Shown: positions 28,871 to 40,940 of the stretch, piece by piece
Layout of the letters: every line of letters begins with the position of its first letter
Numbering within the stretch: the first letter of the stretch is position 1
Assembly: GCF_900197575.1 (NCBI RefSeq)
Contig: NZ_FZLN01000001.1
Location: forward strand, 186,001 to 250,000
From: Acinetobacter apis
GTDB taxonomy: Bacteria > Pseudomonadota > Gammaproteobacteria > Pseudomonadales > Moraxellaceae
Direction of reading: 5' to 3'
DNA: 64,000 bases
The notes under the pieces: generated by a model
What the model saw: only the letters and a program-made list of their open reading frames with translations
Database searches by the model: none
Told to the model about the DNA's origin: nothing
Program-made: the position numbers and the translations under genes

Positions 28871-30772
28871 ATGGGCGATACACACCCGAAAGAAAATTAT
28901 TCAAATATCCGCAATTTAACCTTTGATACTGTCATTGTTGGTGGTGGTGGCTCAGGTATGCGTGCAGCATATCAGTTGGCACAAGCTGGTTTAAAAGTGG
29001 CTGTACTTACCAAAGTATTCCCAACGCGGTCACATACAGTTGCTGCGCAAGGCGGTATTGGTGCGTCATTAGGTAACATGCAAGAAGACAATTGGCATTA
29101 TCATTTTTACGATACTGTAAAAGGGTCGGATTGGTTAGGTGACCAAGATGCTATTGAATTTATGTGCCGCGAAGCACCAAAAGTGGTCTATGAGCTTGAA
29201 CATTTAGGCATGCCATTTGACCGTAACAGTGACGGTACAATTTATCAGCGTCCATTTGGTGGTCATTCAGCCAATTATGGTGAAAAAGCAGTGCCGCGTG
29301 CATGTGCAGCAGCCGATCGTACAGGACATGCATTATTACATACCCTGTATCAAAGCAATGTCAAAATGGGTACGCAATTTTTTGTTGAATGGATTGCTTT
29401 AGATTTAATTCGTAATGACGCAGGTGATGTACTTGGTGTGACAGCTTACGACCAAGAAACAGGCGATATTGCAGCATTTCAAGCGAAAACAACATTGTTT
29501 GCAACAGGTGGTGCAGGGCGTGTTTATCGTGCATCAACCAATGCCTATATTAACACAGGCGATGGTTTAGGCATGGCAGCACGTGCAGGTATTCCATTGC
29601 AAGACATGGAGTTTTGGCAATTTCACCCAACTGGCGTAGCAGGGGCAGGTGTACTGTTAACTGAAGGCTGTCGTGGTGAGGGTGCAATTTTAAGAAATAA
29701 AGATGGCGAACCATTTATGGAACGCTATGCACCAACATTAAAAGATTTGGCACCGCGTGACTTTGTATCACGTTCAATGGACCAAGAAATTAAAGAAGGC
29801 CGTGGTTGTGGTCCAAATGGTGATTATATCTTATTAGATATGACCCATTTAGGTGCAGATACCATCATGAAGCGTTTGCCATCGGTATTTGAAATTGGCA
29901 AAAAGTTTGCCAATGTCGATATTACTAAACAAGCCATTCCTGTGGTGCCGACCATTCATTATCAAATGGGCGGAATACCAACCAATATTCATGGCCAAGT
30001 GGTTGTTCCTGTGCCACAGTCTGAACAAGATTCAGAATTTGCGGCAGGTTATGAAGTTGAAAAAGATGAATATTCATCGAACAGCACACGTAACTTTACA
30101 CAACCTGTTAAAGGCTTTTATGCGATTGGTGAGTGTTCATGTGTGTCTGTCCATGGAGCAAACCGTTTAGGGACCAATTCATTACTTGACTTGGTGGTGT
30201 TTGGTAAAGCTGCAGGTGAGCATATTATTGACTATGTCACGAAGCACCATGGTGATGAATATGTACCCTTACCAACAGATGCTTTGGCTGAAACACTACA
30301 GCGTATTCAAATTTTAGATGATTCAACCACAGGTGAAAATGCACAAGATGTGGCAGATGCCATTCGTGATATCGTGCAAAAGCATGCGGGTGTATTTAGA
30401 ACGCAAGCGTTGCTTGATGAAGGTGTTAAACAAATTCTTGCCATTGCACCACGAGTTAAAAATATTCATTTAAAAGACAAATCAAAAGTCTTTAATACAG
30501 CACGTATTGAAGCGCTTGAAGTTGAAAATTTATATGAAGCGGCAAAAGCAACATTAATCTCTGCAGCTGCACGAAAAGAATGTCGTGGTGCACATACTGT
30601 TGTTGATTATGAATTACCTGCCGATCACCCGACCTATTCTTATGGTCGCCGTGATGATGAATGGATGAAGCATACGCTTTGGTACTCTGCGGACAATCGT
30701 TTGGAATATAAACCTGTGCGTTATAAACCATTGACTGTCGATCCAATTCAACCTAAGCCACGTACATTCTAA
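28871..30772 (+). CDS. sdhA: succinate dehydrogenase flavoprotein subunit
   Basis: This 633-residue catalytic subunit oxidises succinate to fumarate using covalent FAD. It has the Rossmann motif VIVGGGGSGMRAAYQLA, the FAD-linking His in RSHTVAAQGGIGASLGN, substrate-site HPTGVAGAGVLLTEGCRGEG, MGGIPTN, and ANRLGTNSLLDLVVFGK. Length and order are standard for complex II, and sdhB follows. Confidence 0.98.
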   Translation: MGDTHPKENYSNIRNLTFDTVIVGGGGSGMRAAYQLAQAGLKVAVLTKVFPTRSHTVAAQGGIGASLGNMQEDNWHYHFYDTVKGSDWLGDQDAIEFMCREAPKVVYELEHLGMPFDRNSDGTIYQRPFGGHSANYGEKAVPRACAAADRTGHALLHTLYQSNVKMGTQFFVEWIALDLIRNDAGDVLGVTAYDQETGDIAAFQAKTTLFATGGAGRVYRASTNAYINTGDGLGMAARAGIPLQDMEFWQFHPTGVAGAGVLLTEGCRGEGAILRNKDGEPFMERYAPTLKDLAPRDFVSRSMDQEIKEGRGCGPNGDYILLDMTHLGADTIMKRLPSVFEIGKKFANVDITKQAIPVVPTIHYQMGGIPTNIHGQVVVPVPQSEQDSEFAAGYEVEKDEYSSNSTRNFTQPVKGFYAIGECSCVSVHGANRLGTNSLLDLVVFGKAAGEHIIDYVTKHHGDEYVPLPTDALAETLQRIQILDDSTTGENAQDVADAIRDIVQKHAGVFRTQALLDEGVKQILAIAPRVKNIHLKDKSKVFNTARIEALEVENLYEAAKATLISAAARKECRGAHTVVDYELPADHPTYSYGRRDDEWMKHTLWYSADNRLEYKPVRYKPLTVDPIQPKPRTF

Positions 30773-30785
30773 TTGGGAGCATATT

Positions 30786-31496
30786 ATGAGTAGAGGAACC
30801 CGTACGTTCGAAATCTATCGCTATGATCCCGATCGGGATAAAGCGCCGTACATGCAAACGTTTACTTTGGAGTTAACAGATAAACACCGCATGTTGCTAG
30901 ATGCATTGTTGGCATTAAAGCTACAAGATGAGTCATTAACATTTAGACGCTCATGCCGTGAAGGAATCTGTGGTTCAGATGGCGTGAATGTGAATGGTAA
31001 AAACGGTTTGGCATGTTTATTAAATTTAAATGATTTGCCGAAAAAAATCGTCATTCGTCCGTTGCCAGGTTTACCTGTGATACGTGATTTGGTTGTAGAC
31101 ATGAATCAGTTTTATGACCAATACAACAAAATCGAACCGTTCTTAATTAACCATCAGCCTGCACCGCCAAAAGAGCGTTTGCAGTCACCTGAAGAGCGTG
31201 AGCATTTAGATGGTTTGTATGAGTGTATTTTGTGTGCATGTTGCTCAACAGCGTGTCCTTCTTTTTGGTGGAACCCAGATAAATTCTTAGGCCCATCCGC
31301 ACTCTTGAACTCATATCGTTTTATTATTGACTCAAGAGATACAGCCACAGCCGAGCGTTTAGCACGTCTTGATGATCCTTTTAGTTTGTTTCGCTGTAAA
31401 GGAATCATGAACTGTGTTTCTGTATGTCCAAAAGGCTTAAATCCGACCAAAGCCATCGGCCATATAAGAAACATGCTTCTTGACCACGCAGGTTAA
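30786..31496 (+). CDS. sdhB: succinate dehydrogenase iron-sulfur subunit
   Basis: This 236-residue subunit carries electrons from FAD to quinone. The 2Fe-2S ligands lie in SCREGICGSDG with NGLACL, the 4Fe-4S ligands in CILCACCSTACPSFWW, and the 3Fe-4S ligands around CKGIMNCVSVCPKGLNP. It closes the operon, and a strong terminator follows. Confidence 0.98.
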   Translation: MSRGTRTFEIYRYDPDRDKAPYMQTFTLELTDKHRMLLDALLALKLQDESLTFRRSCREGICGSDGVNVNGKNGLACLLNLNDLPKKIVIRPLPGLPVIRDLVVDMNQFYDQYNKIEPFLINHQPAPPKERLQSPEEREHLDGLYECILCACCSTACPSFWWNPDKFLGPSALLNSYRFIIDSRDTATAERLARLDDPFSLFRCKGIMNCVSVCPKGLNPTKAIGHIRNMLLDHAG

Positions 31497-31500
31497 AAAT

Positions 31501-31530
31501 AAAAGCGCACATTGATGTGCGCTTTTTATT
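31501..31530 (+). terminator. terminator of sdhCDAB
   Basis: A perfect palindromic stem AAAAGCGCACAT / ATGTGCGCTTTT with a T run. Confidence 0.9.
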
Positions 31531-32028
31531 AAATTATGTGGTTGAAATGTATTTTATAGCCCATTTCTGGTGCAAACGTTATTCAATACCCTTGGCAAGA
31601 TTATTGCATTGATAGCATGTTAAATGTTACGCAAATAGTGGTCAAAAGTTGAAAAAAGATATGTGGAGATATGATAAGATTTTTATGACTCAAAGCCTGA
31701 GTCAGTCCATTAACCTGGATGTGCAGATTCAACAATGAAAAGACAGCCATAAAGCGAATACAAGGATGGAGTCGCTTTAGAAAAGCTAAATTGTGGATTT
31801 ATTTTTTCTAAGCCGATTTGCAAAAAAATTGCTCAATCTTGATTGAGTATGTGTGTGTATTAATTGAATGAAAGTGGTTTACCACTTGTATGCCATGACA
31901 ATGTATTTGAAATGGCAGCATCATTAATCACTGTTATCGGGCATAAACTGTTAGATGTATTTACGTTGTTGAAATGGTCGATCATGGGTTGCTGTTACAA
32001 CAGTAGCCTGTAAATTTGCAATAAGGAA
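31531..32028. other. intergenic region upstream of sucA
   Basis: About 500 bases without a supported gene. The sdh terminator precedes them, so sucAB needs its own promoter here. I see no clear operator. AAGGA just before sucA is the only translation signal. Confidence 0.5.
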
Positions 32029-32040
32029 ATGGGTCCACAA

Positions 32041-34860
32041 ATGCAAGAAGTTGCTGGCGCACTGCGTCTTGATACTGAACTCTCAGCTGATAGTGCAGCA
32101 TATATTGAAGAGCTCTATGAGCAGTATCTTACCTCTCCAACCTCTGTCAGTGAAGACTGGCGTGCGTATTTTAATAAATTCCCCAAAGGCGACCAACCAC
32201 ATGGAACGGTGCGTGAACAATTTGTTCTCTTAGGTCGCAACTCAAATCGAGGTCAGGCTGTTGCAACAAGTGCTGTGAGTCCAGCACATGAACATCGCCA
32301 AATTGGTATTTTGCAGCTGATTGCAGGTTACCGTAACCGTGGACATCAAAAAGCCAGGCTTGATCCTTTAGGGATTGCTCCGCGTGAAGATGTTCCTGAT
32401 TTAGAATTAAGCACACATGGCTTAACCAAATCAGATTTAGATACGGTGTTTAATACAGGTAATTTGGCGATTGGCCAAGAAAAAGCCACTTTAGGTGAAA
32501 TGATTGCAGCAATGGAAGCGACATATTGTCAATCCATTGGTGCAGAATACATGCACATTGTCGACACCACGGAAAAACGTTGGATTCAGCAACGTTTAGA
32601 AGGTGCACGTGGACAGTACAACCTATCTAATGAGCAGAAAAAACATTTGCTTGAGCGTCTTACAGCAGCTGAAGGTTTAGAAAAATACCTTGGTAATAAA
32701 TATGTAGGTGCAAAACGCTTTGGTGTAGAAGGTGCTGAATCTTTTATTCCAATGGTCAATGAATTGATCCAGCGTGCAGGTGCGGTTGGTTGTAAAGAAG
32801 TTGTGATTGGGATGCCACACCGTGGTCGACTCAACTTACTTGTGAATATTATGGGTAAAAATCCAGCTGACCTTTTTGGTGAATTCGAAGGTAAATCATC
32901 ATCGAAAAAAGGTTCAGGCGATGTAAAATACCATCAAGGTTTTTCATCGAATGTTATCACCCCAGGTGGTGAAGTACATTTGGCATTGGCATTCAACCCA
33001 TCACACCTTGAAATTGTAGGTCCAGTTGTTGAAGGCTCTGTTCGTGCACGCCAAGTTCGTCGTAAAGACATTGGTGGTGATGATGTCTTACCAATTATTG
33101 TACATGGTGATGCTGCATTTGCAGGCCAAGGCGTGAACATGGAAACCTTCCAAATGTCACAAACCCGTGGTTATACTGTGGGCGGTACAGTACATATTGT
33201 GGTGAATAACCAAGTTGGTTTTACAACATCAAATCCAAAAGATGCACGTTCAACTGAATATTGTACTGATGTGGCAAAAATGGTACAGGCGCCTATTTTC
33301 CACGTGAATGGTGATGACCCTGAAGCGGTGGTCTTTATTTCACAGCTTGCACATGATTTTAGACATACATTTAGAAAAGATGTTGTTATTGACTTGTTCT
33401 GTTACCGTCGCCGCGGACACAATGAAGCGGATGAGCCATCAGCAACACAGCCGATGATGTATAAAGTCATTTCTCAAAAAGCAACTACGCGTACGCTGTA
33501 TGCAGACACTTTAGTGCAGCAGAATATTTTAGGGCGTGCAGAAGCTGACCGTTTAATTGAAGAATATCGTGAAGATCTAGAAGCAGGCAAGCATGTTGCT
33601 AATGCACTTGTGCTTGAGCCAAACAATAAAATGTTTGTAGATTGGACACCATATTTAGGTCATGAATATACAGACCATTGGGATACTTCATTTTCACTTG
33701 AGCGTTTAAAAGAACTTGGCCGTGTGATGCATACCTTGCCTGATGGTTTTCAAATGCAGCGTCAAGTCAGTAAAGTGATTGATGAGCGTTTTAAAATGCA
33801 AACGGGTGAAATTCCACTCAATTGGGGTGCTGCTGAAACCTTAGCTTATGCCACGATTTTAGATGATGGCTTTTTAGTCCGAATCAGTGGTGAAGATGTA
33901 GGGCGCGGTACATTCTCGCATCGTCATGCCAAATTACATAACCAAGTTGATGGCTCTGAGTATTTACCACTTTGTCATATTCGAGAAAATCAACCTCGCT
34001 TTGCACTATGGGACTCACTCCTGTCTGAAGAAGCTGTATTGGCTTATGAATATGGTTATGCCACCACACAGCCCCATGCTTTGGTGGTGTGGGAAGCTCA
34101 ATTTGGTGATTTCGTTAACTGTGCGCAAGTGGTGATCGATCAGTTTATTGCATCAGGTGAAACCAAGTGGGAGCGTGTGTGTGGCTTAACAATGCTGTTG
34201 CCACATGGCTTTGAAGGGCAAGGTCCTGAACACTCATCTGCGCGTTTAGAACGGTTTTTACAGTTGTGTGCCGAAGACAACATGCAAGTCATTACGCCAA
34301 CAACGCCTGCACAAATTTTCCATGCGCTTCGTCGCCAAGTGATTCGTCCATTACGTAAACCACTCATTGTAATGTCACCAAAATCACTACTTCGTCATAA
34401 AGGTGCTGTATCAACCTTAGATGAATTGGCAACGGGACAGTTCCAAACCGTGATTGATGAAGTTGATTCGCTAAATAAATCCGATGTGAAACGCGTTGTG
34501 CTGTGTGGCGGTAAGGTGTATTACGATTTATTAGAAAAACGCCGTGCTGAAAAACTTAATGTGGCAATTGTCCGTGTTGAGCAGCTGTATCCGTATCCTG
34601 AAAAACGTCTTGCTGATGTATTGGCAACTTATCCGAACCTTACACATTTGGTATGGTGCCAAGAAGAGCCGAAAAACCAAGGCGCATGGCATTTTATTGC
34701 ACCACAATTGGTCGAAGGGGTCATGAAGTCAGGTCGTTTCATTAAGCTTGAGTTTGCAGGTCGTGCTGCTGCTGCTGCGCCAGCATGTGGTTCACCTTAT
34801 TTACATGCAAAACAACAAGCTCAATTGGTGATCGACGCACTTGCGATAGAAATTGAATAA
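32041..34860 (+). CDS. sucA: 2-oxoglutarate dehydrogenase E1 component
   Basis: This ~939-residue thiamine-diphosphate enzyme decarboxylates 2-oxoglutarate and transfers succinyl to SucB. It opens with [25 protein letters not shown] and the N-terminal E1-binding region, then [34 protein letters not shown] (TPP site), [13 protein letters not shown], and the C-terminal transketolase-like domain ([23 protein letters not shown]). ATG 32041 fits the usual N-terminus. ATG 32029 has AAGGA only one base away, too close to work. Confidence 0.96.
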   Translation: MQEVAGALRLDTELSADSAAYIEELYEQYLTSPTSVSEDWRAYFNKFPKGDQPHGTVREQFVLLGRNSNRGQAVATSAVSPAHEHRQIGILQLIAGYRNRGHQKARLDPLGIAPREDVPDLELSTHGLTKSDLDTVFNTGNLAIGQEKATLGEMIAAMEATYCQSIGAEYMHIVDTTEKRWIQQRLEGARGQYNLSNEQKKHLLERLTAAEGLEKYLGNKYVGAKRFGVEGAESFIPMVNELIQRAGAVGCKEVVIGMPHRGRLNLLVNIMGKNPADLFGEFEGKSSSKKGSGDVKYHQGFSSNVITPGGEVHLALAFNPSHLEIVGPVVEGSVRARQVRRKDIGGDDVLPIIVHGDAAFAGQGVNMETFQMSQTRGYTVGGTVHIVVNNQVGFTTSNPKDARSTEYCTDVAKMVQAPIFHVNGDDPEAVVFISQLAHDFRHTFRKDVVIDLFCYRRRGHNEADEPSATQPMMYKVISQKATTRTLYADTLVQQNILGRAEADRLIEEYREDLEAGKHVANALVLEPNNKMFVDWTPYLGHEYTDHWDTSFSLERLKELGRVMHTLPDGFQMQRQVSKVIDERFKMQTGEIPLNWGAAETLAYATILDDGFLVRISGEDVGRGTFSHRHAKLHNQVDGSEYLPLCHIRENQPRFALWDSLLSEEAVLAYEYGYATTQPHALVVWEAQFGDFVNCAQVVIDQFIASGETKWERVCGLTMLLPHGFEGQGPEHSSARLERFLQLCAEDNMQVITPTTPAQIFHALRRQVIRPLRKPLIVMSPKSLLRHKGAVSTLDELATGQFQTVIDEVDSLNKSDVKRVVLCGGKVYYDLLEKRRAEKLNVAIVRVEQLYPYPEKRLADVLATYPNLTHLVWCQEEPKNQGAWHFIAPQLVEGVMKSGRFIKLEFAGRAAAAAPACGSPYLHAKQQAQLVIDALAIEIE

Positions 34861-34876
34861 AAGGAGAAATAGCATC

Positions 34877-36136
34877 ATGACTACCGAGATTAAGGCACCT
34901 GTATTTCCAGAATCTGTCGCAGATGGCACCATTGCAACATGGCATAAACAAGTCGGTGAAGCTGTATCACGTGATGAAGTGATTTGTGATATTGAAACAG
35001 ACAAAGTTGTGTTAGAAGTGGTTGCGCCTGCAGATGGTCACATTAGTGCCTTTGTAAAAGAAGAAGGCGACACAGTGTTGTCTGATGAAGTGATTGCACA
35101 TTTTGAAGCAGGCAGTGCACAAGGTACAGAAGACAAAGACAGCCAAGCCAAAACTGATCAACCATCAGCGCAAGCGTCAGAGTCTAAGCAAGCCGTTCAA
35201 AACACGTCAGCACAAACCCAAGCGGGTGCAACAGCTGTCGTTGAGCGTGATACACAGCAACAAGCACCAGCTGTGCGTAAAGCGTTAACTGAAAAAGGCA
35301 TTGCTGCTGAATCTGTAGAAGGCACAGGGCGTGGTGGACGCATCACGAAAGAAGATGTGGTTAATCATCAAGCGCAATCGAATACAGAAACAACCGCTGC
35401 CACACCAACGGTACAAATTGATATTCCTGCTTCAGAGCGTGTTGAAAAACGTGTCCCTATGACACGTCTTCGCAAACGTGTTGCAGAGCGATTACTTGCA
35501 GCAACACAACAAACAGCGATGTTAACTACATTTAACGAAGTGAACATGAAACCAATCATGGACATTCGTAAACAATATAAAGATATATTTGAAAAGCGTC
35601 ATGGTGCACGTCTTGGCTTTATGTCTTTCTTTGTTAAAGCTGTAACTGAAGCCTTAAAGCGTTACCCTGCAGTCAATGCTTCAATTGATGGCGATGATAT
35701 TGTATATCATGGTTATTATGATATTGGGGTTGCAGTTTCATCTGAGCGTGGTTTAGTGGTGCCTGTATTACGTGATACCGACCGTTTAAGCTATGCTGAA
35801 GTTGAATCAGGGATTCGTGGATATGCAGAAAAAGCCCGTGATGGCAAGTTGTCAATTGACGATATGAGCGGCGGTACATTTACGATCACCAATGGTGGTA
35901 CATTTGGTTCATTATTATCGACACCAATTTTGAATCAGCCACAGACAGCAATTCTTGGTATGCATAAAATTCAAGACCGCCCAATGGCAGTTGATGGGAA
36001 TGTCGTCATTTTACCGATGATGTACCTTGCATTGTCTTATGATCATCGTATGATTGATGGAAAAGAGGCTGTTGGTTTCTTAGTAACAGTCAAAGAGTTG
36101 TTAGAAGAGCCGACAAGACTGATTCTTGACCTTTAA
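34877..36136 (+). CDS. sucB: dihydrolipoamide succinyltransferase E2
   Basis: This 419-residue core of the 2-oxoglutarate dehydrogenase complex has one lipoyl domain (Lys43 in ETDKVVLEV), an Ala/Gln-rich linker, the E1/E3-binding domain ([19 protein letters not shown]), and the catalytic domain ending [15 protein letters not shown] with the active-site His and Asp. AAGGAG at 34861-34866 supports ATG 34877. It follows sucA by 16 bases. Confidence 0.97.
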   Translation: MTTEIKAPVFPESVADGTIATWHKQVGEAVSRDEVICDIETDKVVLEVVAPADGHISAFVKEEGDTVLSDEVIAHFEAGSAQGTEDKDSQAKTDQPSAQASESKQAVQNTSAQTQAGATAVVERDTQQQAPAVRKALTEKGIAAESVEGTGRGGRITKEDVVNHQAQSNTETTAATPTVQIDIPASERVEKRVPMTRLRKRVAERLLAATQQTAMLTTFNEVNMKPIMDIRKQYKDIFEKRHGARLGFMSFFVKAVTEALKRYPAVNASIDGDDIVYHGYYDIGVAVSSERGLVVPVLRDTDRLSYAEVESGIRGYAEKARDGKLSIDDMSGGTFTITNGGTFGSLLSTPILNQPQTAILGMHKIQDRPMAVDGNVVILPMMYLALSYDHRMIDGKEAVGFLVTVKELLEEPTRLILDL

Positions 36137-36176
36137 TTTGGACAAATAGAGTAATAATAATGCTGTAATATCATAG

Positions 36177-37634
<1,458 letters not shown>

Positions 37635-37644
37635 TATTTGCTGT

Positions 37645-37679
37645 AAAAAAAGCGACTGATTAAACAGTCGCTTTTTTAT
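37645..37679. terminator. bidirectional terminator between lpd and trpS
   Basis: The stem AAAAAAGCGACTG / CAGTCGCTTTTTT with loop ATTAAA is flanked by A and T runs. Confidence 0.92.
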
Positions 37680-37683
37680 GTCA

Positions 37684-38697
37684 TTAAAACTTAAACATAC
37701 CTAAGCCATTTTTGACTTCATCAAGGGTAGCTTGTGTAATAATTTGGCTTTTCTTGGTGCCTTCTTGCAAAATATCCATGATGTAATCAGGGTCTTTAGA
37801 TAATTCATTGCGTCGCTCACGAATAGGAGCAATAAGCTCTTTTAACACACCTTCAAGACGCTTTTTGACTGTACCATCGCCCAATCCACCACGACGGTAA
37901 TGCGCTTTTAATTCTTCAACTTCTTCTTTGTTCGGATCAAATGCATCAAGGTAAGTAAACACCACGTTGCCTTCGACTTGACCTGGGTCTTCAATGCGTA
38001 AATGATTCGGATCGGTATACATTGAATTTACTGCTTTTTTAATATCTTTATCTGTTGCATTCAACACAATGGTATTGCCGAGTGACTTTGACATTTTAGC
38101 TTTACCGTCAAAACCAATTAAGCGACCTGTACCTGAGAGCAATGCTTTACATTCAGGGAATAAGTCATGACCAATTTGACGATTTAAACGACGCACTAAC
38201 TCATTGGTTTGCTCAATCATTGGAATTTGGTCTTCACCAACAGGAACAACAGTGGCTTTAAATGCAGTGATATCTGCGGCTTGTGCCACTGGATAACATA
38301 AAAAACCTGCTGGAATATCACGTTCAAAACCACGCATTTGAATTTCTGATTTAATGGTTGGATTACGTTCTAAACGCGCCACAGTGACAAAATTTAAATA
38401 CAACATGGTCAGTTCATTAAGTGCAGATAAATGTGATTGCACACAAATGGTGGTTTTAGTTGGATCAATGCCGACAGCCAAATAATCTGTCGCAACTTCT
38501 AGAATATTATGTCTAACTTTTTCAAAATTATCTGCATTGTCAGTCAGCGCCTGAGCATCAGCCAATAAAATATGCTGATGATGAGAGTCTTGTAACCCTA
38601 CACGTGAACGTAAAGATCCAACAAAGTGGCCTAAGTGTAACTGTCCTGTTGGGCGGTCTCCAGTGAGAATAATTGGGCGCTGATCTTGTACTGTCAT
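37684..38697 (-). CDS. trpS: tryptophan--tRNA ligase
   Basis: This 337-residue class I synthetase charges tRNA-Trp. It has the HIGH-like motif in TGQLHLGHFVGSL, KMSKS in GKAKMSKSLGNTI, and VGEDQIPMIEQTNELVRRLN. Length is normal for bacterial TrpRS. It is a single-gene unit convergent with lpd. Confidence 0.97.
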   Translation of the reverse strand: MTVQDQRPIILTGDRPTGQLHLGHFVGSLRSRVGLQDSHHQHILLADAQALTDNADNFEKVRHNILEVATDYLAVGIDPTKTTICVQSHLSALNELTMLYLNFVTVARLERNPTIKSEIQMRGFERDIPAGFLCYPVAQAADITAFKATVVPVGEDQIPMIEQTNELVRRLNRQIGHDLFPECKALLSGTGRLIGFDGKAKMSKSLGNTIVLNATDKDIKKAVNSMYTDPNHLRIEDPGQVEGNVVFTYLDAFDPNKEEVEELKAHYRRGGLGDGTVKKRLEGVLKELIAPIRERRNELSKDPDYIMDILQEGTKKSQIITQATLDEVKNGLGMFKF

Positions 38698-38885
38698 GAC
38701 ATGGTCCTAGAAGTTGGATGCTTAAATAAGAATAATCTATTGTACGATATTCCAAAAAAATATGCCTGTGTTCAAGAATAATCAGTGAGTGTCATATCAT
38801 TCGTGGCCGACATGGATATAATAAACGTAAAATGATCCACAACTGTGGAATGAACAATAAATGAAAAATGGAAAAAGGTGGCGTC

Positions 38886-39788
38886 ATGGCAGGTAGTTTA
38901 CTTCTACTATTAGATGATATTGCAACAGTAATGGATGATGTTGCATTAATGAGCAGAACAGCAGCACAAAAAACAGCAGGTGTATTGGGTGATGATCTTG
39001 CACTTAATGCACAGCAAGTTGCAGGTGTCAGTGCAGACCGTGAATTGCCTGTTGTTTGGAAAGTTGCCAAAGGCTCATTTGTGAATAAGCTGATTTTAGT
39101 GCCTGTGGCTTTATTGATCAGTATTTTTATTCCTTGGCTTATTACGCCGTTAATGGTTGTTGGTGGTTTGTTTTTATGTTTTGAAGGTGCAGAAAAAGTA
39201 CTGCATATGTTTAGTAAACCACAAGCAAATGAGTCAGAAAAAGAAGAACTACCAACCGACTTAGCTGCTTATGAAAATGAAAAAGTCAAAGGTGCAATTC
39301 GAACAGACTTTATTTTATCAGCTGAAATTGTGGTCATTACTTTAGGTACTGTGGCTCAAGCCCCTTTACTTGATAAAGTATTGGTGGTCAGTTTAATTGC
39401 TATTGCGATGACAATTGGCGTGTATGGCTTGGTTGCATTGATTGTAAAGATTGATGACTTTGGTTTATACCTTAAGCAAAAGCAATCGGCATTTGCCCAA
39501 AAATTTGGCGGATTATTATTAGCATTTGCGCCAAAATTAATGAAAACGTTGTCTGTAGTAGGGACGATTGCCATGTTTTTAGTGGGCGGTGGTATCTTGG
39601 CACATGCTGTGCCTGCTGTAACCACATTCACAGAGCAAGGTGCTGATAAGTTTAATGACATTCCTAGTGTCGATTTAATTGTCAGCAGTTTATTGCCAAC
39701 CTTAACCAATTTGGTTTTAGGTTTGGTTGCAGGTGTGATTGTGGTACTTGTTGTATCTTTGATCAAAAAAGTATTTAAAAAAGCTTAA
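38886..39788 (+). CDS. DUF808 (YedI-like) inner-membrane protein
   Basis: This 300-residue membrane protein starts [20 protein letters not shown] and contains [20 protein letters not shown], the family hallmark, then several membrane helices ([41 protein letters not shown]). E. coli YedI is similar in length. The function of the family is unknown. ATG 38886 has AAAAGGTGG before it; a longer frame from 38868 lacks one. Confidence 0.9.
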   Translation: MAGSLLLLLDDIATVMDDVALMSRTAAQKTAGVLGDDLALNAQQVAGVSADRELPVVWKVAKGSFVNKLILVPVALLISIFIPWLITPLMVVGGLFLCFEGAEKVLHMFSKPQANESEKEELPTDLAAYENEKVKGAIRTDFILSAEIVVITLGTVAQAPLLDKVLVVSLIAIAMTIGVYGLVALIVKIDDFGLYLKQKQSAFAQKFGGLLLAFAPKLMKTLSVVGTIAMFLVGGGILAHAVPAVTTFTEQGADKFNDIPSVDLIVSSLLPTLTNLVLGLVAGVIVVLVVSLIKKVFKKA

Positions 39789-39914
39789 ATAATTTGATGT
39801 ACAGGCAGTAGCAAAGTAGATGCTGCCTTTCATCATAAACATATAGAGTTATTTAGCCTAAGCAAATTAAATTAATTTTTGTAATGACAAAAATAAATAA
39901 TAAAGGAAAAATAA

Positions 39915-40817
39915 ATGCGCTGGAAAGATCGAAACGAAAGCAATAACGTTGAAGACCGTAGAGGCGGTGGTGGTATCAAAGCAGGTGGAATCAGTATTAT
40001 TGGCTTGGTAGTGGCTTTTGTCGCATGGAAGTTTTTTGGTGTGAATCCACAACAAGCTTATCAAGTAACGCAGCAGGTTACATCACAATCCAATCAAACC
40101 CAACAACCTGTTCGTCAGCCAACCCAAGATGAAACTGAGGCGAAACGGTTTGTTTCAACAGTGCTTGCCGATACAGAAGAAACATGGACACAAGTTTTTA
40201 AAGAGCAAGGCAAAACATATACACCACCAAAATTGGTGTTATATACCGGTTCAACACAAACTGCATGTGGTGCAGGTCAAGCAGCGATGGGTCCTTTTTA
40301 TTGTCCTGCCGATCAAAAAGTATATTTAGACACATCATTTTTTCGTGATATGAAGCTGAAAATGGGTATTGGTGGTGACCAAAGCCAAAGCACTGAATTG
40401 AGCCGAAAAGACCAAGCAGGTGACTTTGCTTTAGCATATGTGATTGCACATGAAGTCGGGCATCATGTACAAAATTTATTGGGTGTTTCAAAACAAGTTT
40501 ATCGGTTACGCAGTCAATCAGATGAACGTACAGGCAATCAGCTTTCTGTACGACAAGAATTACAAGCGGATTGTTTTTCAGGTGTTTGGGCAAGACGCAC
40601 TGATGAGCGTGTTAAATTTTTAGATCAAGGTGATATTGCTGAAGCGATGGATGCAGCAGAAAAAATTGGTGATGACTACTTACAAAAACGTGCCACAGGA
40701 CAAATTGTGCCTGATAGCTTTACACATGGTACAAGTCAGCAGCGTATGCAGTGGTTTGACAGAGGCTTTCAATCAGGTGATATCACACGTTGTGATGCAT
40801 TTAATACACAAATATAA
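39915..40817 (+). CDS. ypfJ: YpfJ-family neutral zinc metallopeptidase
   Basis: This 300-residue membrane-anchored protein has one N-terminal helix (GISIIGLVVAFVAWKFFGV) after a basic, charged start (MRWKDRNESNNVEDRRGG), then the zinc motif VIAHEVGHHVQNLLG and a downstream Glu in QELQADCFSGVWA. The family is called neutral zinc metallopeptidase; its substrate is not known. The catalytic part should face the periplasm. AAAGGA precedes the ATG. Confidence 0.9.
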   Translation: MRWKDRNESNNVEDRRGGGGIKAGGISIIGLVVAFVAWKFFGVNPQQAYQVTQQVTSQSNQTQQPVRQPTQDETEAKRFVSTVLADTEETWTQVFKEQGKTYTPPKLVLYTGSTQTACGAGQAAMGPFYCPADQKVYLDTSFFRDMKLKMGIGGDQSQSTELSRKDQAGDFALAYVIAHEVGHHVQNLLGVSKQVYRLRSQSDERTGNQLSVRQELQADCFSGVWARRTDERVKFLDQGDIAEAMDAAEKIGDDYLQKRATGQIVPDSFTHGTSQQRMQWFDRGFQSGDITRCDAFNTQI

Positions 40818-40940
40818 ATTGAATTTGATATAAATTTCGTCATGTTCTGCCAATAAAGTCACGTTATAATTGTTTAGATCATATCGCATAGAATATGGAC
40901 GCTATGCGATTTCTTTCTTCACATGAATGATGAGTAGCTT

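Noticed and set aside
39356-39766. 136-codon minus-strand frame inside the DUF808 gene
   Set aside because: Antisense shadow rich in Asn, Thr and Lys without translation signals.
40198-40593. 131-codon minus-strand frame inside the YpfJ peptidase gene
   Set aside because: Antisense shadow of a gene with a clear zinc motif.
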